In this document: in pieces, positions 1-8,955 of the stretch
How positions within the stretch are numbered: position 1 is the stretch's first letter
How the letters are laid out: each line of letters starts with the position of its first letter
NCBI GenBank assembly: GCA_944324365.1
Contig: CALUWA010000010.1
Span: 1-51,795, forward strand
Length of the DNA stretch: 51,795 nucleotides
From: Candidatus Gastranaerophilales bacterium
GTDB taxonomy: Bacteria; Cyanobacteriota; Vampirovibrionia; Gastranaerophilales; Gastranaerophilaceae
Direction: 5' to 3'
Notes under the pieces: generated by a model
What the model was told of the DNA's origin: nothing
Database searches by the model: none
What the model saw: only the letters and a program-made list of their open reading frames with translations
Translations under genes and position numbers: made by a program

Positions 1-191
1 GAGTCCGGGGGGCGAGCGGATGGAGCCGGCTTGGCGAAAGCCAATAGGCGAAACTCCGGGAGCAAGAAGGAAATTCAAGACGCGAATTTCCGGACGGACG
101 GAGCGAAGCGAGTCCGGGGGGCGAGCGGATGGAGCCGGTTTGGCGAAAGCCAATAGGCGAAACTCCGGGAGCAAGAAGGAAATTCACAGCA
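1..191. repeat. Two tandem copies of a ~109-bp GC-rich repeat
   Basis: Bases 1-82 recur almost unchanged at 110-191 (offset 109), with one C/T difference (GGAGCCGGCTTGG versus GGAGCCGGTTTGG). The unit starts GAGTCCGGGGGGCGAGCGG and ends near GCAAGAAGGAAATTCA. The first copy is at the window edge, so the array may continue upstream. It is clearly richer in G+C than the genes around it. A reading frame crosses it, but that frame simply repeats itself and has no RBS, so I do not call it a gene. Confidence 0.8.
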
Positions 192-200
192 AATATGAAA

Positions 201-227
201 CGGCACCTTACGAGGTGCCGCTCTTTT
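201..227 (+). terminator. Hairpin with T-rich tail just upstream of hydF
   Basis: CGGCACCT-TACG-AGGTGCCG is a perfect 8-bp stem with a tetraloop, followed by CTCTTTTA. It looks like a rho-independent terminator of whatever precedes hydF. It lies immediately before the hydF ribosome binding site, so it could also act as an attenuator in a hydF leader. Confidence 0.7.
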
Positions 228-243
228 ATAGAGGGGGAATGAA

Positions 244-1449
244 ATGCAGACTTTAAAATCAGACAGACTACATATAGGCGTTTTCGGTAAAACAAATGTA
301 GGAAAATCCTCTGTATTAAACAGAATTACCGGGCAGCAAATCTCTATCGTTTCAGATATTGCCGGAACAACCACCGATGTCGTCGAAAAATCAATGGAAC
401 TTTTGCCTGTAGGGCCTGTAAGATTTTTAGATACAGCGGGTATTAACGATAAAACAGCACTCGCAGAACAACGCATTGAAAAAACCATGAAAATCATTAA
501 CCGTACTGATATTGCCGTTATTATATGTGATTTTAACGGAGTTGATGATTATGAAAAAGATTTGATAAAAAAGTTTGAAGAACTAAATATCCCGTATTTG
601 ATTCTTGTAAACAAGACAGATATTCAAAAAATAAGTGATGAAAAATTAAACGAACTTTATACACTGACTCCGCATGTCCTTCTGACGTCAGCTATGGAAG
701 ATAAAGAACTTGTATTTAAGTTTAAAGCAGAAATTTTAAAACTTCTGCCGGAAGATTTTGTAAACACTCCCAAAATAGCAGGGGATCTTGTTCCGCCGAA
801 AAGTACTGTTATTTTAGTTATCCCGATTGATAAAGAAGCTCCTAAGGGCAGAATTATTTTGCCGCAGGTTCAAACAATTAGAGATATGCTCGACAGCGAC
901 TGCCTGAGTTATGTTGTAAAAGAAACAGAATTAAAACAGGCAATCGAAAACCTAAAAGAACCGCCTGCACTGGTTATCACAGATTCCCAGGCATTCAAAC
1001 AGGTTAGTGAAATTGTTCCGCCTGAAATAAAACTTACGTCGTTTTCCATTCTTTTTGCACGGCTGAAAGGGGATTTGAATACCTTTATAAAAGGGGCACA
1101 GGCAATAGATACGCTCAATGACGGGGACAAAGTCTTAATATTGGAAAGCTGCACTCATCATGCGATTGAAGATGATATAGGCAGGGTTAAAATTCCTAAC
1201 TGGCTAAGAAAAAAGACAGGCAAAAACCTTATTATAGAAAACTTTTCAGGTCATGATTTTCCGAATATTGATGAGTATAAATTAATAATTCATTGCGGAG
1301 CTTGTATGACAAACAGGCGAGAAATTCTTTCCCGCATTTTAATTGCAAATGAAAAAGGAATACCTATCACAAATTACGGGATAACTATTTCTTATTGTCT
1401 TGGAATACTCCCGCGGGCAACGGAAATTTTTAGGCAAGCTAACGCTTAG
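244..1449 (+). CDS. hydF: [FeFe]-hydrogenase H-cluster maturation GTPase HydF
   Basis: HydF is the GTPase scaffold on which HydE and HydG assemble the 2Fe subcluster before it is passed to the [FeFe]-hydrogenase. The 401-aa length is normal. The N-terminal G domain shows the P-loop GKTNVGKSS (residues 15-23), GTTTD for switch I, DTAG (63-66) and NKTD near 122. The C-terminal part carries the HydF cluster-binding signature: CTHHAIEDD followed by HCGACMTNRREI. The start follows a GAGGGGG Shine-Dalgarno; a nearby ATG at 240 is out of frame. HydE, HydG and the hydrogenase are not in the window, so HydF is encoded alone here. It implies anaerobic H2 metabolism. A terminator hairpin follows the stop. 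Confidence 0.95.
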   Translation: MQTLKSDRLHIGVFGKTNVGKSSVLNRITGQQISIVSDIAGTTTDVVEKSMELLPVGPVRFLDTAGINDKTALAEQRIEKTMKIINRTDIAVIICDFNGVDDYEKDLIKKFEELNIPYLILVNKTDIQKISDEKLNELYTLTPHVLLTSAMEDKELVFKFKAEILKLLPEDFVNTPKIAGDLVPPKSTVILVIPIDKEAPKGRIILPQVQTIRDMLDSDCLSYVVKETELKQAIENLKEPPALVITDSQAFKQVSEIVPPEIKLTSFSILFARLKGDLNTFIKGAQAIDTLNDGDKVLILESCTHHAIEDDIGRVKIPNWLRKKTGKNLIIENFSGHDFPNIDEYKLIIHCGACMTNRREILSRILIANEKGIPITNYGITISYCLGILPRATEIFRQANA

Positions 1450-1461
1450 TGTCAAAATAAC

Positions 1462-1490
1462 ATTTGAGCTTTGCTCAAATATTACTTTTT
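1462..1490 (+). terminator. Rho-independent terminator of hydF
   Basis: ATTTGAGC-TTT-GCTCAAAT (1462-1480) is a perfect 8-bp hairpin followed by ATTACTTTTT, 12 bases after the hydF stop codon. Confidence 0.75.
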
Positions 1491-1596
1491 AATAAATTGC
1501 TTTGTCGCGTTGCTTCTTGCAATTGCACATGTCAAGTAATTAGTTACATAATTCATGTTATCGGTACCTCTTTTGATATGCAAAGGTACCGTTTAT

Positions 1597-1643
1597 GTTC
1601 ACTTCTTTCTCTTTATTTGCGATGCAAAGAGAAAGAAGTGAAC
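1597..1643. repeat. Perfect 18-bp hairpin in element A (left)
   Basis: GTTCACTTCTTTCTCTTT pairs perfectly with AAAGAGAAAGAAGTGAAC across an 11-nt loop that contains GCGATGC. It corresponds to the hairpins at 12778-12824 and 28720-28766, with changes on both arms. Confidence 0.85.
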
Positions 1644-1925
1644 CGAAGAAAGAGAAAGCACGCAAATGTTCCCTGCATTTCGCTGACGCTCAATGCCTAA
1701 ATGTTATTTGCGCTTTCAGCTCAAATTCTTTCAAGGCTCACTATCGCACTTCGTGCACGTTCGCCTGACTCACTTACGTGAGTAACAGATAGCAGTTTTG
1801 CGTGTGCGTAAGCACGATAGCAAAACCTAAAAGATTTTGTGAGCAAAGCGAACAAAACGTACATCCATTCGGTCAAAGCGATGCCGCAGGCAGCGCAGAA
1901 ATCTTTTGCGTGTTTTTCTTTTTCG

Positions 1926-1970
1926 GTTCACTTTTTCTTTTTTCCTCGCAACAAAAAAGAAAAAGTGAAC
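1926..1970. repeat. Perfect 18-bp hairpin in element A (right)
   Basis: GTTCACTTTTTCTTTTTT pairs with AAAAAAGAAAAAGTGAAC around the 9-nt loop CCTCGCAAC. The same stem, with the loop seen from the other strand (GTTGCGAGG), is at 28168-28212. Confidence 0.85.
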
Positions 1971-2122
1971 AAATAAATTACATAACTTATGTATGTGGTC
2001 GATAGATACACATAGCATGAATTATGTAACTAATTACTTGAGGTATACAGCAATTACGTAAAATCATCCCCCGTAATAACTTAATTACTTAGTCACTTAA
2101 CAGTGCCAGCAAGCAGAAAAAT

Positions 2123-2881
2123 TTATACAAGAGCCTCTTTGCCTTCAAGGGCATTGGAAATTTCGTCTATAATAAGTTTTGCTGCCGCAACTCTATCTTC
2201 TGCCGTAGTAATCGGCCGTCCGATAACAAGATAATCTACACCGGCCGTAATTGCACTGTACGGAGTATCAACACGCACTTGATCATTAACTGATGACCAG
2301 GTAGGACGGATTGCAGGACAAACGATAATAAAATCTTTATCAGGAATTTCTTTTCTTATCCTTTTTGCTTCTTCAGCACTTGCGACTACGCCGTCCAAGC
2401 CGCAGTCATAAGCAAGTTTTGCAAGCTGAAATACATAATCTTCAATACTTTTTTCAACACAAAGTTCGGTTGTAAGCGTACGCTGGCCAAAACTCGATAA
2501 AAGAGTAACCCCGAGGATTACAGGAGGTTCTTTTTCCATACGTTTTGCAGCGGCACGTGCAGCTTTCACACTGCCTGATATCATCTTTGAACCGCCCTGG
2601 ATATGGATATTAAAAAAGTGGACATTGTTTTTTACAAGACTGATGCAAGCCTTCTGGACAGTATTCGGGATATCATGGAATTTGCTGTCATAGTAGCATT
2701 TTCCGCCAAGTTTTTCTATAAGGCGAACAGCCTCAAACCCGTAATTTACCATTAAAGGCAGGCCTATTTTGAAATATCCTACGTAATCTTTTAACTCGTT
2801 TACTAAATTCTCAACTTCTTCCAGCGTTTCAACATCAAGTGCCAAAATAATTCTGTCTTTAGGACAAGTCGGTTTTATCAT
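2123..2881 (-). CDS. pyrF: Orotidine-5'-phosphate decarboxylase
   Basis: Catalyses OMP to UMP, the last step of de novo pyrimidine synthesis, as a cytosolic TIM-barrel dimer. Seen: ALDVET at the first strand, the catalytic tetrad segment DSKFHDIPNT (the family's D-x-K-x-x-D), and the phosphate-gripping end with VIGRPI. About 252 aa, typical for the short bacterial form. I start it at the ATG at 2881 (MIKPTCPKD), which follows AAGAGGTGG at good spacing; a longer frame to 2911 lacks an RBS. It lies 80 bp downstream of the solute-binding protein gene on the same strand and may be cotranscribed. No other pyr gene is in the window. Confidence 0.95.
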   Translation of the reverse strand: MIKPTCPKDRIILALDVETLEEVENLVNELKDYVGYFKIGLPLMVNYGFEAVRLIEKLGGKCYYDSKFHDIPNTVQKACISLVKNNVHFFNIHIQGGSKMISGSVKAARAAAKRMEKEPPVILGVTLLSSFGQRTLTTELCVEKSIEDYVFQLAKLAYDCGLDGVVASAEEAKRIRKEIPDKDFIIVCPAIRPTWSSVNDQVRVDTPYSAITAGVDYLVIGRPITTAEDRVAAAKLIIDEISNALEGKEALV

Positions 2882-2961
2882 ATATCCACCTCTTAAGCGA
2901 CAGTGTATCATAATAAAATATCTTACGCAAGTACCGGAAGTTTTAAGCCTGCTGTTCGATT

Positions 2962-4188
2962 TTATTTAAGCATTTCCGCCCAGTCAGCAGCAAGTTTTTC
3001 CAGAATTTTCAAAGTATCGCCTTCTCCAAGAAGAATTTTTTGAGTTGCAGAATTAATCAAATTATTTATATCTTTTTGGTTTTGTGATGAATGCAGAACC
3101 GGCTCAACTTTATCTAACTGTTTTGCGCTTATCACACGAGCTTTTGCCATCAAATCATCATCTGAATATTTTGTATAAAAATCATTGCGGAGGGTTTCTT
3201 TATTCACGGCGATTACATTTGTAAGTTTTGCAAGTTCAAGTTCGTTTTTGTCATTTGTCAAAAACAGAGCAAATTTTAACGCCTCGTCTTTGTGTTTTGC
3301 TTTTAAAGGAATTACAAAATTCATTAGAGAAAAATCGTTTTGTCCGAGTTTCCCGGTCATTTGCGGTGCCACATCGGTATTTTGATATGTCAGAGGAGCA
3401 TTTTCCTTAATCATATTTAAAAAATTTGCACCAGCCTGGAAAAGCACAATATTTTCGGACATATATTTTTCAAGCGCTTCTCTGTGAGTTTGGGTGATTG
3501 ATTCTTTAGGGATAAGATTTTTTGAATATAAATCTTTAAAATATTCAAAAACCTCGACAGAAGTTTCGCTTGTTATTGTTTGCGGAGAATTTACACCGTA
3601 CTTGTTCAAGATTTTAAGCATAGTATCGTTTTCCGTAATATTAGGAAGAAATACATATGCACCTGTCTTTGATTTTATAGTCTGAGCGGCATGTCCTGCT
3701 TTTTCATAAGTCAATGGAACCTCAATTCCTGCTTTATCAATTAGTTTCTTGTTATAAATTGTAACGGCAGAAGTCGCATACCACGGAAGAGAATACAACT
3801 TCCCGTTGTATTTTAAAGACTCAATTATTGAAGGATTAAATTGTGAGGTGCTGCTATCCGGGATTTCATACAAAGCCCCTTTCTGCGCAAGAGCAGCCGA
3901 AAAATCAGGATTAAGATTAATCAAATCCGGCGGATTGTCGCTTAAAACAGAAGCAAGAGTTCTTTTTTCACCTTCCGAGAACGGAACATCAATCCATTTG
4001 ATTTTAATCTCCGGATTTTCATTTTCAAATTCCCGGATTACACCATTAATATAATCCGAAAAATCACTCATCTGCAAAGTCCAAAAGATAACTTCATTGT
4101 TATCTTTCGGGCCATGAAAAATTTTGAAACCAACCCCGGCACATATAATAACTATCACTAACACTAAAACAAATCTTAATTTATTCAT
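2962..4188 (-). CDS. Extracellular solute-binding protein, family 1 (sugar type)
   Basis: About 408 aa. It begins with a hydrophobic N-terminal segment (LRFVLVLVIVIICAGVGF), then a family 1 binding-protein fold: VIFWTLQMSDF, the D-P-P-D-L-I-N-L hinge motif, an ALYEIPDS segment, YSLPWYATSAVTIYNKKL and FALFLTNDKNELELAKLT near the end. These are hallmarks of the MalE/UgpB-like proteins that deliver sugars to ABC importers. The N-terminus lacks a canonical lipobox (VIIC), so it may stay anchored by an uncleaved segment. The start at 4188 is chosen for CAGGGG upstream; an ATG at 4212 has no RBS. No permease or ATPase gene adjoins it, so its substrate is unknown. Confidence 0.85.
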   Translation of the reverse strand: MNKLRFVLVLVIVIICAGVGFKIFHGPKDNNEVIFWTLQMSDFSDYINGVIREFENENPEIKIKWIDVPFSEGEKRTLASVLSDNPPDLINLNPDFSAALAQKGALYEIPDSSTSQFNPSIIESLKYNGKLYSLPWYATSAVTIYNKKLIDKAGIEVPLTYEKAGHAAQTIKSKTGAYVFLPNITENDTMLKILNKYGVNSPQTITSETSVEVFEYFKDLYSKNLIPKESITQTHREALEKYMSENIVLFQAGANFLNMIKENAPLTYQNTDVAPQMTGKLGQNDFSLMNFVIPLKAKHKDEALKFALFLTNDKNELELAKLTNVIAVNKETLRNDFYTKYSDDDLMAKARVISAKQLDKVEPVLHSSQNQKDINNLINSATQKILLGEGDTLKILEKLAADWAEMLK

Positions 4189-4196
4189 ATTGCCCC

Positions 4197-4225
4197 TGAT
4201 TATTTTATCCAATCCATGTTATGAT
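4197..4225 (+). promoter_or_regulatory. Leaderless promoter of rarA
   Basis: TATGAT (4220-4225) sits exactly 6 nt before the ATG at 4232. A weak -35, TGATTA (4197-4202), lies 17 bp upstream. No Shine-Dalgarno is present, so transcription probably starts at or next to the A of the ATG. An opposing TATAAT on the minus strand (ATTATA at 4224-4229) overlaps it and could serve the divergent solute-binding gene. Confidence 0.55.
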
Positions 4226-4231
4226 TATACT

Positions 4232-5464
4232 ATGAATAACTTATTTACGGAACTCGAAAATCAGAATAAGCAAATTCCTCTGGCGGAAATTTTACGCCCG
4301 AAAACTTTGGACGAATTTTTGGGGCAGAGCAATGTTGTTGCTCCAAACAGTCCGCTTTTAAATTTACTCAAAACACAGAGATTATTTTCCATGATTTTTT
4401 GGGGTACTCCGGGATGCGGAAAAACTACCCTTGCGCGGCTTATCGCAACAAAAACAAATGCTAATTTTATCGAAATTTCCGCTGTAACATCAGGGGTTAA
4501 GGATATAAAAGACGCCGTTGAAAACGCAAAAATGTCGTTGAGAAGCGGAATAAAAACAATTTTATTTATAGATGAAATCCATCGTTATTCAAAAACCCAA
4601 CAGGATGCCCTGCTTCCACACCTTGAAAACGGAACCCTGTTTCTTATAGGTTCTACTACGGAAAATCCTTCGTTCCAGGTTGTTCCGGCACTTTTGTCGA
4701 GAGTTCAGGTTATCCGTTTAAACTCAATAGATGACGAAAGTATGTACAGAATTATTAAACGCGGCTTTGCTTATCTTGCAAAAAATTATCTTCCCGTGGA
4801 TATTGAAAGCGGAGTTTTTGACTTTATAATCAACCTCTCACGCGGTGATGCGAGATTTGCTTTAAATATTGTTGAAAATGCCTATTTTGCAAGCGATTTA
4901 AAAGATGAACGACGCAGTTTGACTGTCAAAATTATAGAAGAAATTTGCCAGAAAAGAAATACAAGATATTCGCAGCAAGAGCATTACGATTGTGCCTCTG
5001 CGTTTCAAAAGAGTTTAAGAGGAAGCGATCCTGATGCGGCGATATATTACCTTGCAAAAATGCTCGCAGCGGGTGAAGACCCGAGATTTATTGCCCGAAG
5101 GCTTATTACCTGCGCCGCGGAAGATGTCGGGAACGCGGATCCGATGGCTTTTAATATTGCGGTAAACGCATACCGGGCAGTTGAACTCATAGGGCTTCCG
5201 GAAGGAAGAATTCCGCTTGCGCAAGCTGTAATCTATGTTGCGCGCGCTAAAAAATCAAACGAAGCGGCATGTGCAATTGATGCGGCGCTTTCCGATATCT
5301 CAAACGGCAAAGATTACCCGCCTCCTGTGCACTTGCGGGATGCACATTACAAAGATGCTGCAAAATACGGTTTTGGTGTCGGCTATATATACACTCCGTC
5401 CGATCCGGATTATGATCAACAATTTATGCCTGACGAACTTGTGGGAACAAAGTATACAAGATAG
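4232..5464 (+). CDS. rarA: Replication-associated recombination protein A (AAA+ ATPase, MgsA/WRNIP1 family)
   Basis: About 410 aa. RarA acts at stalled replication forks, related to clamp-loader subunits. Seen in order: LRPKTLDEFLGQ (clamp-loader-like N-terminus), Walker A GTPGCGKTT (58-66), Walker B LFIDEIHR, sensor I GSTTENPSFQV, the arginine-finger region PALLSRVQV, and the C-terminal tetramerisation domain with AIYYLAKMLAAGEDPRFIAR and CAAEDVGNADP, which are diagnostic. I start it at ATG 4232 (MNNLFTELENQ); the frame is open back to 4124 but that part overlaps the divergent gene and is not conserved-looking. No Shine-Dalgarno; see the leaderless promoter. Confidence 0.93.
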   Translation: MNNLFTELENQNKQIPLAEILRPKTLDEFLGQSNVVAPNSPLLNLLKTQRLFSMIFWGTPGCGKTTLARLIATKTNANFIEISAVTSGVKDIKDAVENAKMSLRSGIKTILFIDEIHRYSKTQQDALLPHLENGTLFLIGSTTENPSFQVVPALLSRVQVIRLNSIDDESMYRIIKRGFAYLAKNYLPVDIESGVFDFIINLSRGDARFALNIVENAYFASDLKDERRSLTVKIIEEICQKRNTRYSQQEHYDCASAFQKSLRGSDPDAAIYYLAKMLAAGEDPRFIARRLITCAAEDVGNADPMAFNIAVNAYRAVELIGLPEGRIPLAQAVIYVARAKKSNEAACAIDAALSDISNGKDYPPPVHLRDAHYKDAAKYGFGVGYIYTPSDPDYDQQFMPDELVGTKYTR

Positions 5465-5525
5465 TTTCCGCTGTTTCTTTTTTATTTGCAGGCTGTTTTA
5501 CGATTAAATTTACATTTTATAAACC

Positions 5526-5556
5526 AATTCTTAATTTTTCCTTAAGGAATTCTTAA
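5526..5556 (+). promoter_or_regulatory. Direct repeats upstream of groES (possible operator)
   Basis: AATTCTTAA occurs at 5526-5534 and 5548-5556, 22 bp apart, about two helical turns. Between them is TTAAGGAATT, a near inverted copy. The canonical CIRCE operator (TTAGCACTC-N9-GAGTGCTAA) for HrcA is absent from 5465-5622. A role as regulator site is inference from position and spacing. Confidence 0.35.
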
Positions 5557-5567
5557 ATTTGCCAAAA

Positions 5568-5597
5568 TTGTTATATAAATAATATTGTAGATAATAT
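5568..5597 (+). promoter_or_regulatory. Probable groES-groEL promoter
   Basis: TTGTTA (5568-5573), an 18-bp spacer and TAATAT (5592-5597) precede the groES ATG by 25 nt. The region is AT-rich and other hexamer pairs can be drawn, so the exact register is uncertain. Confidence 0.45.
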
Positions 5598-5622
5598 TGA
5601 GTATTAAAAGAAGGAGAAAGAT

Positions 5623-5907
5623 ATGTTAAAACCATTAGGCGACAGAATTGTTGTAAAAGTTATTGAAGATACAGAACAAACTTCCGGCGGAATTTTTATT
5701 CCTGAAAGTGCAAAAGAAAAACCTCAAAAAGGCGAAGTTGTTGCGGTAGGTTTGGGAAAAGTAAATGACAAAGGCGAAAGAGAGCCAATGGATGTAAAAG
5801 TAGGTGAAACAGTTTTATATGCTAAATATGCAGGAACTGACGTTAAAATGGACGGAGTAGAATACAAAATTCTCTCTATTAAAGATGCATTAGCAATTAT
5901 TGAATAA
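5623..5907 (+). CDS. groES: Co-chaperonin GroES
   Basis: A 94-aa chaperonin-10: the heptameric lid for GroEL. It starts [13 protein letters not shown] and has the mobile-loop region ([20 protein letters not shown]) with the conserved G-G-I-F/I tripeptide that docks on GroEL, then GKGEVVAVG-like and [15 protein letters not shown] segments. Length and order are textbook. A strong AAGGAG lies 7 nt before the ATG. groEL follows after 33 bp as a classic bicistronic operon. Confidence 0.98.
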   Translation: MLKPLGDRIVVKVIEDTEQTSGGIFIPESAKEKPQKGEVVAVGLGKVNDKGEREPMDVKVGETVLYAKYAGTDVKMDGVEYKILSIKDALAIIE

Positions 5908-5928
5908 TTAATTAGACATATATAATAA

Positions 5929-7581
<1,653 letters not shown>

Positions 7582-7607
7582 TAACCCGCTTGCAAAAAAT
7601 AATCATG

Positions 7608-7642
7608 AACCAAGACCGGAAGTTATCCGGTCTTGGTTTTTA
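7608..7642 (+). terminator. Rho-independent terminator of groESL
   Basis: AACCAAGACCGG (7608-7619), loop AAGTTAT, CCGGTCTTGGTT (7627-7638), then TTTT. A 12-bp perfect stem 27 nt after the groEL stop codon. Confidence 0.92.
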
Positions 7643-7706
7643 GTTGATTAGTTTAAATAATAAGTAAACAAGTGATTAAGTGATTTCTTAGTTACTTTTC
7701 CTAAAT

Positions 7707-7734
7707 TGCCTCGCTGCGCTCACAAAATCCGTTA
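7707..7734. repeat. Possible remnant of the palindrome element family
   Basis: CCTCGCTGCGCTCACAAAAT (7709-7728) resembles the GTTCGCTTCGCTCACAAAAT segment inside element copies B and C. Too short to be sure. The rest of 7643-7775 shows nothing I can name. Confidence 0.25.
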
Positions 7735-7775
7735 TATTACTTTATATTTTAGCCAGAAATTTATCTGTCAGGTCA

Positions 7776-8930
7776 TTAATTAAACATGCGCTCAAACTCC
7801 GGACGATATTTATCCAAAATTTCCTTATAATTAACACTTACCGGTGTGGGTTTTGAAGTTTTTATCACATCAAGAAATATTTTTGCGTGTTCAGGCTTTT
7901 TACCGTCTAAAAAATATTTGGAATTTTGTACATCAGACCTTGCCGGCACAATAAGCCCGCTTTTAGTAAATTTTTCAATACTTTCTTTTGATGAAAGATA
8001 ATTTATAAACTTGAAAGCCTCATTCTTATGCGCGGATTTTTCGGCAACAGCCCAACCGGAAGAATCTAAAGGAACAACACTGCCGGCTTTCCCGTTTGGA
8101 AAATTTATTATATCCCAATCAAATTTGGCTTCCTCGCGATATTTTGGCACAAGCCATCTGCCGGTTAAATGCATCGCAATTTTTTGCTGCAAAAATAACT
8201 GCGCCATTGTTGCGCTGGCACTTTCTTCCGCCCTTGGCGCCGTATGATATTTTTTCCTTAAAGCCGCATAAAATTGCAGCCCGTTTTGGGAGTTTTCAGA
8301 TTTTACAATCTCATTTGACAAGTCGTCAGATAAAATCCCTCCGCCCTCGCTCATCAAATACGGTAAAAAGAACAATGAATCTTCCTCAAAACTTATACCG
8401 AAATGCCCGTCACGGGTTAATGCCTGCGAAGTTCTTAAAAAATCATCAAATGTCCAGCTTTTATCCGGATAAGAAACCCCGTATTTATCAAACAAATCTT
8501 TATTATAAAAAATTACAAGATTTGAAACATCACGCGGAACCGCATACAAAACACATTTCCAGCTCAGTGATTTTAAAATATTTTTATCATAACTGCCTAA
8601 ATCAACATTATCCTCGACAGGTGCCAAAACTCCGGCATTTGCATAAATCGGCAGATATAAATTATTGATAAAAATTACATCCGGCTGGGTATTTGATGCA
8701 AAAAGCAGATGAATTTTTTGAAAATAATTCTGCGGGATATGCATAAAATTAATTTTTATATCAGGGTTGTTCTTTTCGAAATCGGCAATTACCGGTTTTA
8801 AAATATCTGTTTCGGATTTTGAACCCCAGCTTGCAAAATTTAAAACAACCCTGTCATCTTTAGGCGTACACCCGCACAACAGAATTATTAGCAGCATACA
8901 TCCGATGAACTTACTTAATATATTTTTCAC
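7776..8930 (-). CDS. Solute-binding lipoprotein, family 1 (sugar type)
   Basis: About 384 aa. It has a lipoprotein signal peptide with lipobox LCGC (Cys at residue 21), so it is probably lipid-anchored. The mature part is family 1 like: VLNFASWGSKSETDI, DVIFINNLYLPIYANAGVLAPVED, YAVPRDVSNLVIFYNKDLFDKYGV, SWTFDDFLRTSQALT, PLDSSGWAVAEKSAHKNEAFKFINYLSSKE. The start codon is GTG at 8930, preceded by AAAGAAGAG as a modest RBS. It lies 25 nt behind the AMIN-like membrane protein gene, likely one transcript. As with the first binding protein, no transporter subunits are adjacent, so it must pair with distant permeases or act as a sensor. Confidence 0.85.
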   Translation of the reverse strand: MKNILSKFIGCMLLIILLCGCTPKDDRVVLNFASWGSKSETDILKPVIADFEKNNPDIKINFMHIPQNYFQKIHLLFASNTQPDVIFINNLYLPIYANAGVLAPVEDNVDLGSYDKNILKSLSWKCVLYAVPRDVSNLVIFYNKDLFDKYGVSYPDKSWTFDDFLRTSQALTRDGHFGISFEEDSLFFLPYLMSEGGGILSDDLSNEIVKSENSQNGLQFYAALRKKYHTAPRAEESASATMAQLFLQQKIAMHLTGRWLVPKYREEAKFDWDIINFPNGKAGSVVPLDSSGWAVAEKSAHKNEAFKFINYLSSKESIEKFTKSGLIVPARSDVQNSKYFLDGKKPEHAKIFLDVIKTSKPTPVSVNYKEILDKYRPEFERMFN

Positions 8931-8955
8931 TTCTGCTCTTCTTTCTGCTTAATAA

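Larger units (their letters stand above)
1518..2062. mobile_element. Palindrome-rich non-autonomous element, copy A
   Basis: This fills the gap between the convergent 3' ends of hydF and pyrF. Long terminal inverted repeats lie at 1532-1561 and 2012-2041 (30 bp, one mismatch; core TTACATAATTCATGTTAT), with weaker matching further out (AATTGC...TCAAG). Inside are two 18-bp perfect hairpins and stretches shared with copies B and C, for example CGATGCCGCAGGCAGCGCAG and AGCGAACAAAACGTACATCC. It is inverted relative to B and C: its left end (CGGTACCTCTTTTGATATGC) matches their right end. No transposase frame is present, so a MITE-like element mobilised in trans is the likely nature. Confidence 0.75.

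Noticed and set aside
20-256. 78-codon frame across the 109-bp tandem repeat
   Set aside because: It merely translates the repeat twice (the same GRADGAGLAKANRRNS-like stretch) and runs into the hydF leader.
1518-2062. Insertion sequence with transposase in element A (or B, C)
   Set aside because: The elements have terminal inverted repeats, but no frame in any copy shows a DDE, HUH or serine recombinase motif.
5465-5622. CIRCE/HrcA operator upstream of groES
   Set aside because: No TTAGCACTC-N9-GAGTGCTAA or near match is present.
8096-8668. 190-codon plus-strand frame opposite the solute-binding lipoprotein
   Set aside because: It is a shadow of a well-supported gene on the other strand, with no RBS and a composition typical of a reverse-frame translation.
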